From Agrobacterium tumefaciens str. B6 (GTDB lineage: Bacteria; Pseudomonadota; Alphaproteobacteria; Rhizobiales; Rhizobiaceae): a stretch of 64,000 nt of DNA. The notes under the pieces were generated by a model. The model searched no databases. It had not been told where the DNA came from and saw nothing but the letters and a program-made list of their open reading frames with translations. The position numbers and the translations under genes were made by a program. Numbering within the stretch: position 1 is the first letter of the stretch; the number at the start of each line of letters is the position of its first letter. Below, piece by piece: positions 63,461 to 64,000 of the stretch. The stretch covers positions 186,001-250,000 of the forward strand of contig NZ_LMVK01000049.1 in assembly GCF_001541315.1 (NCBI RefSeq), given 5' to 3'.

Positions 63461-64000
63461 ATGGCCAATCCGAAGCTCGCGAGACTGTCCGACCGTGCGC
63501 TCGACGCCGTGATGGCGATTGCCGAAGTGCCGCTCAACTTCATCGAGCGGCTGATCGGCAAGAGGCGCATGCCCTATATTTTCCTGATGCCGAACCTCGT
63601 TCTCTTCGGCATTTTCACCTTCCTGCCGATTGCCATTGCCGTCGGTTACGCCTTTACCGGCGGCACCGAACTTTTGATCACCGACCGCCCGTTCGTCGGT
63701 TTCGAGAATTTCGGCAAGCTGCTGGATTGCCAGAGCTATATGGACCCCGGAAGCTGCCGGGAATCCCTGTTCTGGACGGCGATCTGGAACACTTTGTGGT
63801 TCGTCGGCTTCAACGTCATCGCCACGCTGCTGGTCGCGCTCATCACCGCGCTCATCCTCAACCGGGCGATCGCCGCGCGCGGTTTCTTCCGCGCCATGTT
63901 TTTTTACCCGGTCCTGCTGTCGCCCGTCGTCATCGGCCTCATCTGGAAATGGTTCCTCGACCGCAACGGCCTGCTCAACGCCTTTTTCCAGATGCTGGGC
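63461..64000 (+). CDS. Sugar ABC transporter permease, N-terminal 180 residues (continues past the window end)
   Basis: An open frame from the ATG at 63461, one base after the ATPase stop and with GAGAGGG upstream, runs to the window edge. It encodes RMPYIFLMPNLVLFGIFTFLPIAIAVGYAFTGG, the first membrane segment of MalF-type permeases. It then has SLFWTAIWNTLWFVGFNVIATLLVALITALILNRAI and FFYPVLLSPVVIGLIWKWFLDRNGLLN. These are normal for the first permease of a carbohydrate importer. A second permease gene is expected beyond the window. Confidence 0.93.
   Translation, partial: MANPKLARLSDRALDAVMAIAEVPLNFIERLIGKRRMPYIFLMPNLVLFGIFTFLPIAIAVGYAFTGGTELLITDRPFVGFENFGKLLDCQSYMDPGSCRESLFWTAIWNTLWFVGFNVIATLLVALITALILNRAIAARGFFRAMFFYPVLLSPVVIGLIWKWFLDRNGLLNAFFQMLG

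Overview
The window looks like an Agrobacterium genome. Its left end carries the Ti/Ri-plasmid virulence genes virD5 (cut by the window edge), virD4, virD3, virD2 and virD1, with virC1 and virC2 divergent from them. Protein lengths and motifs fit the known Vir proteins: VirD2 has Tyr29, the DHPHLH metal site, a bipartite nuclear signal and a C-terminal DGRGGT. From about 27.8 kb onward the content is typical of an Agrobacterium secondary (linear) chromosome: a sodB-fdxA-flavin reductase operon behind a SoxR-type promoter, ABC importers, a FecI/FecR/TonB siderophore locus and an oligogalacturonide-utilisation cluster. No rRNA, tRNA or CRISPR array was seen.

Layout. 1-6773: the T-DNA processing and export genes (relaxosome VirD1/VirD2/VirC1/VirC2, coupling protein VirD4, effector VirD5), with a shared virC/virD promoter region at 5199-5466. 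6841-11039: two nested IS66-family elements; the older one is internally deleted and cut short by a complete 2556-bp copy, whose two flanks do not form an 8-bp target duplication. 11452-27726: a surface-polysaccharide island. A minus-strand operon (20804 to 11452) holds glycosyltransferases, a TylF-like methyltransferase, an isomerase, a nucleotidyltransferase-kinase fusion, a HAD phosphatase and ManC. gmd and fcl (GDP-fucose synthesis), a further glycosyltransferase and an ABC exporter follow. 27830-35024: small-metabolite genes (AGE epimerase, hydratase, LysR with aldo/keto reductase, sodium symporter), then a scar where the 3' end of a traG/virD4-like gene meets a 5'-truncated autotransporter.

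35122-36854 is the superoxide-response operon. 37018-41932 is a minus-strand operon for a ferric-iron-type ABC importer plus a PP2C-like phosphatase, divergent from a ROK regulator. 43439-43992 is a frameshifted second copy of the flavin reductase gene. 44028-48090 holds AraC, SDR, glycerophosphodiesterase and a second ROK regulator. 48197-53613 is an iron-regulated cell-surface-signalling unit: an IRO-like box, a FecI-type sigma factor, FecR, a TonB receptor with a signalling domain, and a RhtX-type permease. 53665-55647 is a secreted PAP2 phosphatase with autotransporter-type repeats.

55901-64000 is a pectin-fragment uptake and degradation locus. A sugar-binding protein is divergent from an unassigned 840-aa protein, a GH105 hydrolase, a GH28 polygalacturonase-like enzyme, a MalK-type ATPase and a permease (cut by the window end). 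Two copies of a TGAAAATA(A/T)TTTCA palindrome sit just upstream of the two divergent start codons.

The main structural point is that Ti-type vir genes stop after virC2, where virG and virB would be expected, and continue through IS66 copies into polysaccharide and chromid-type genes. This is consistent with an IS66-mediated fusion or rearrangement of a virulence plasmid with another replicon.
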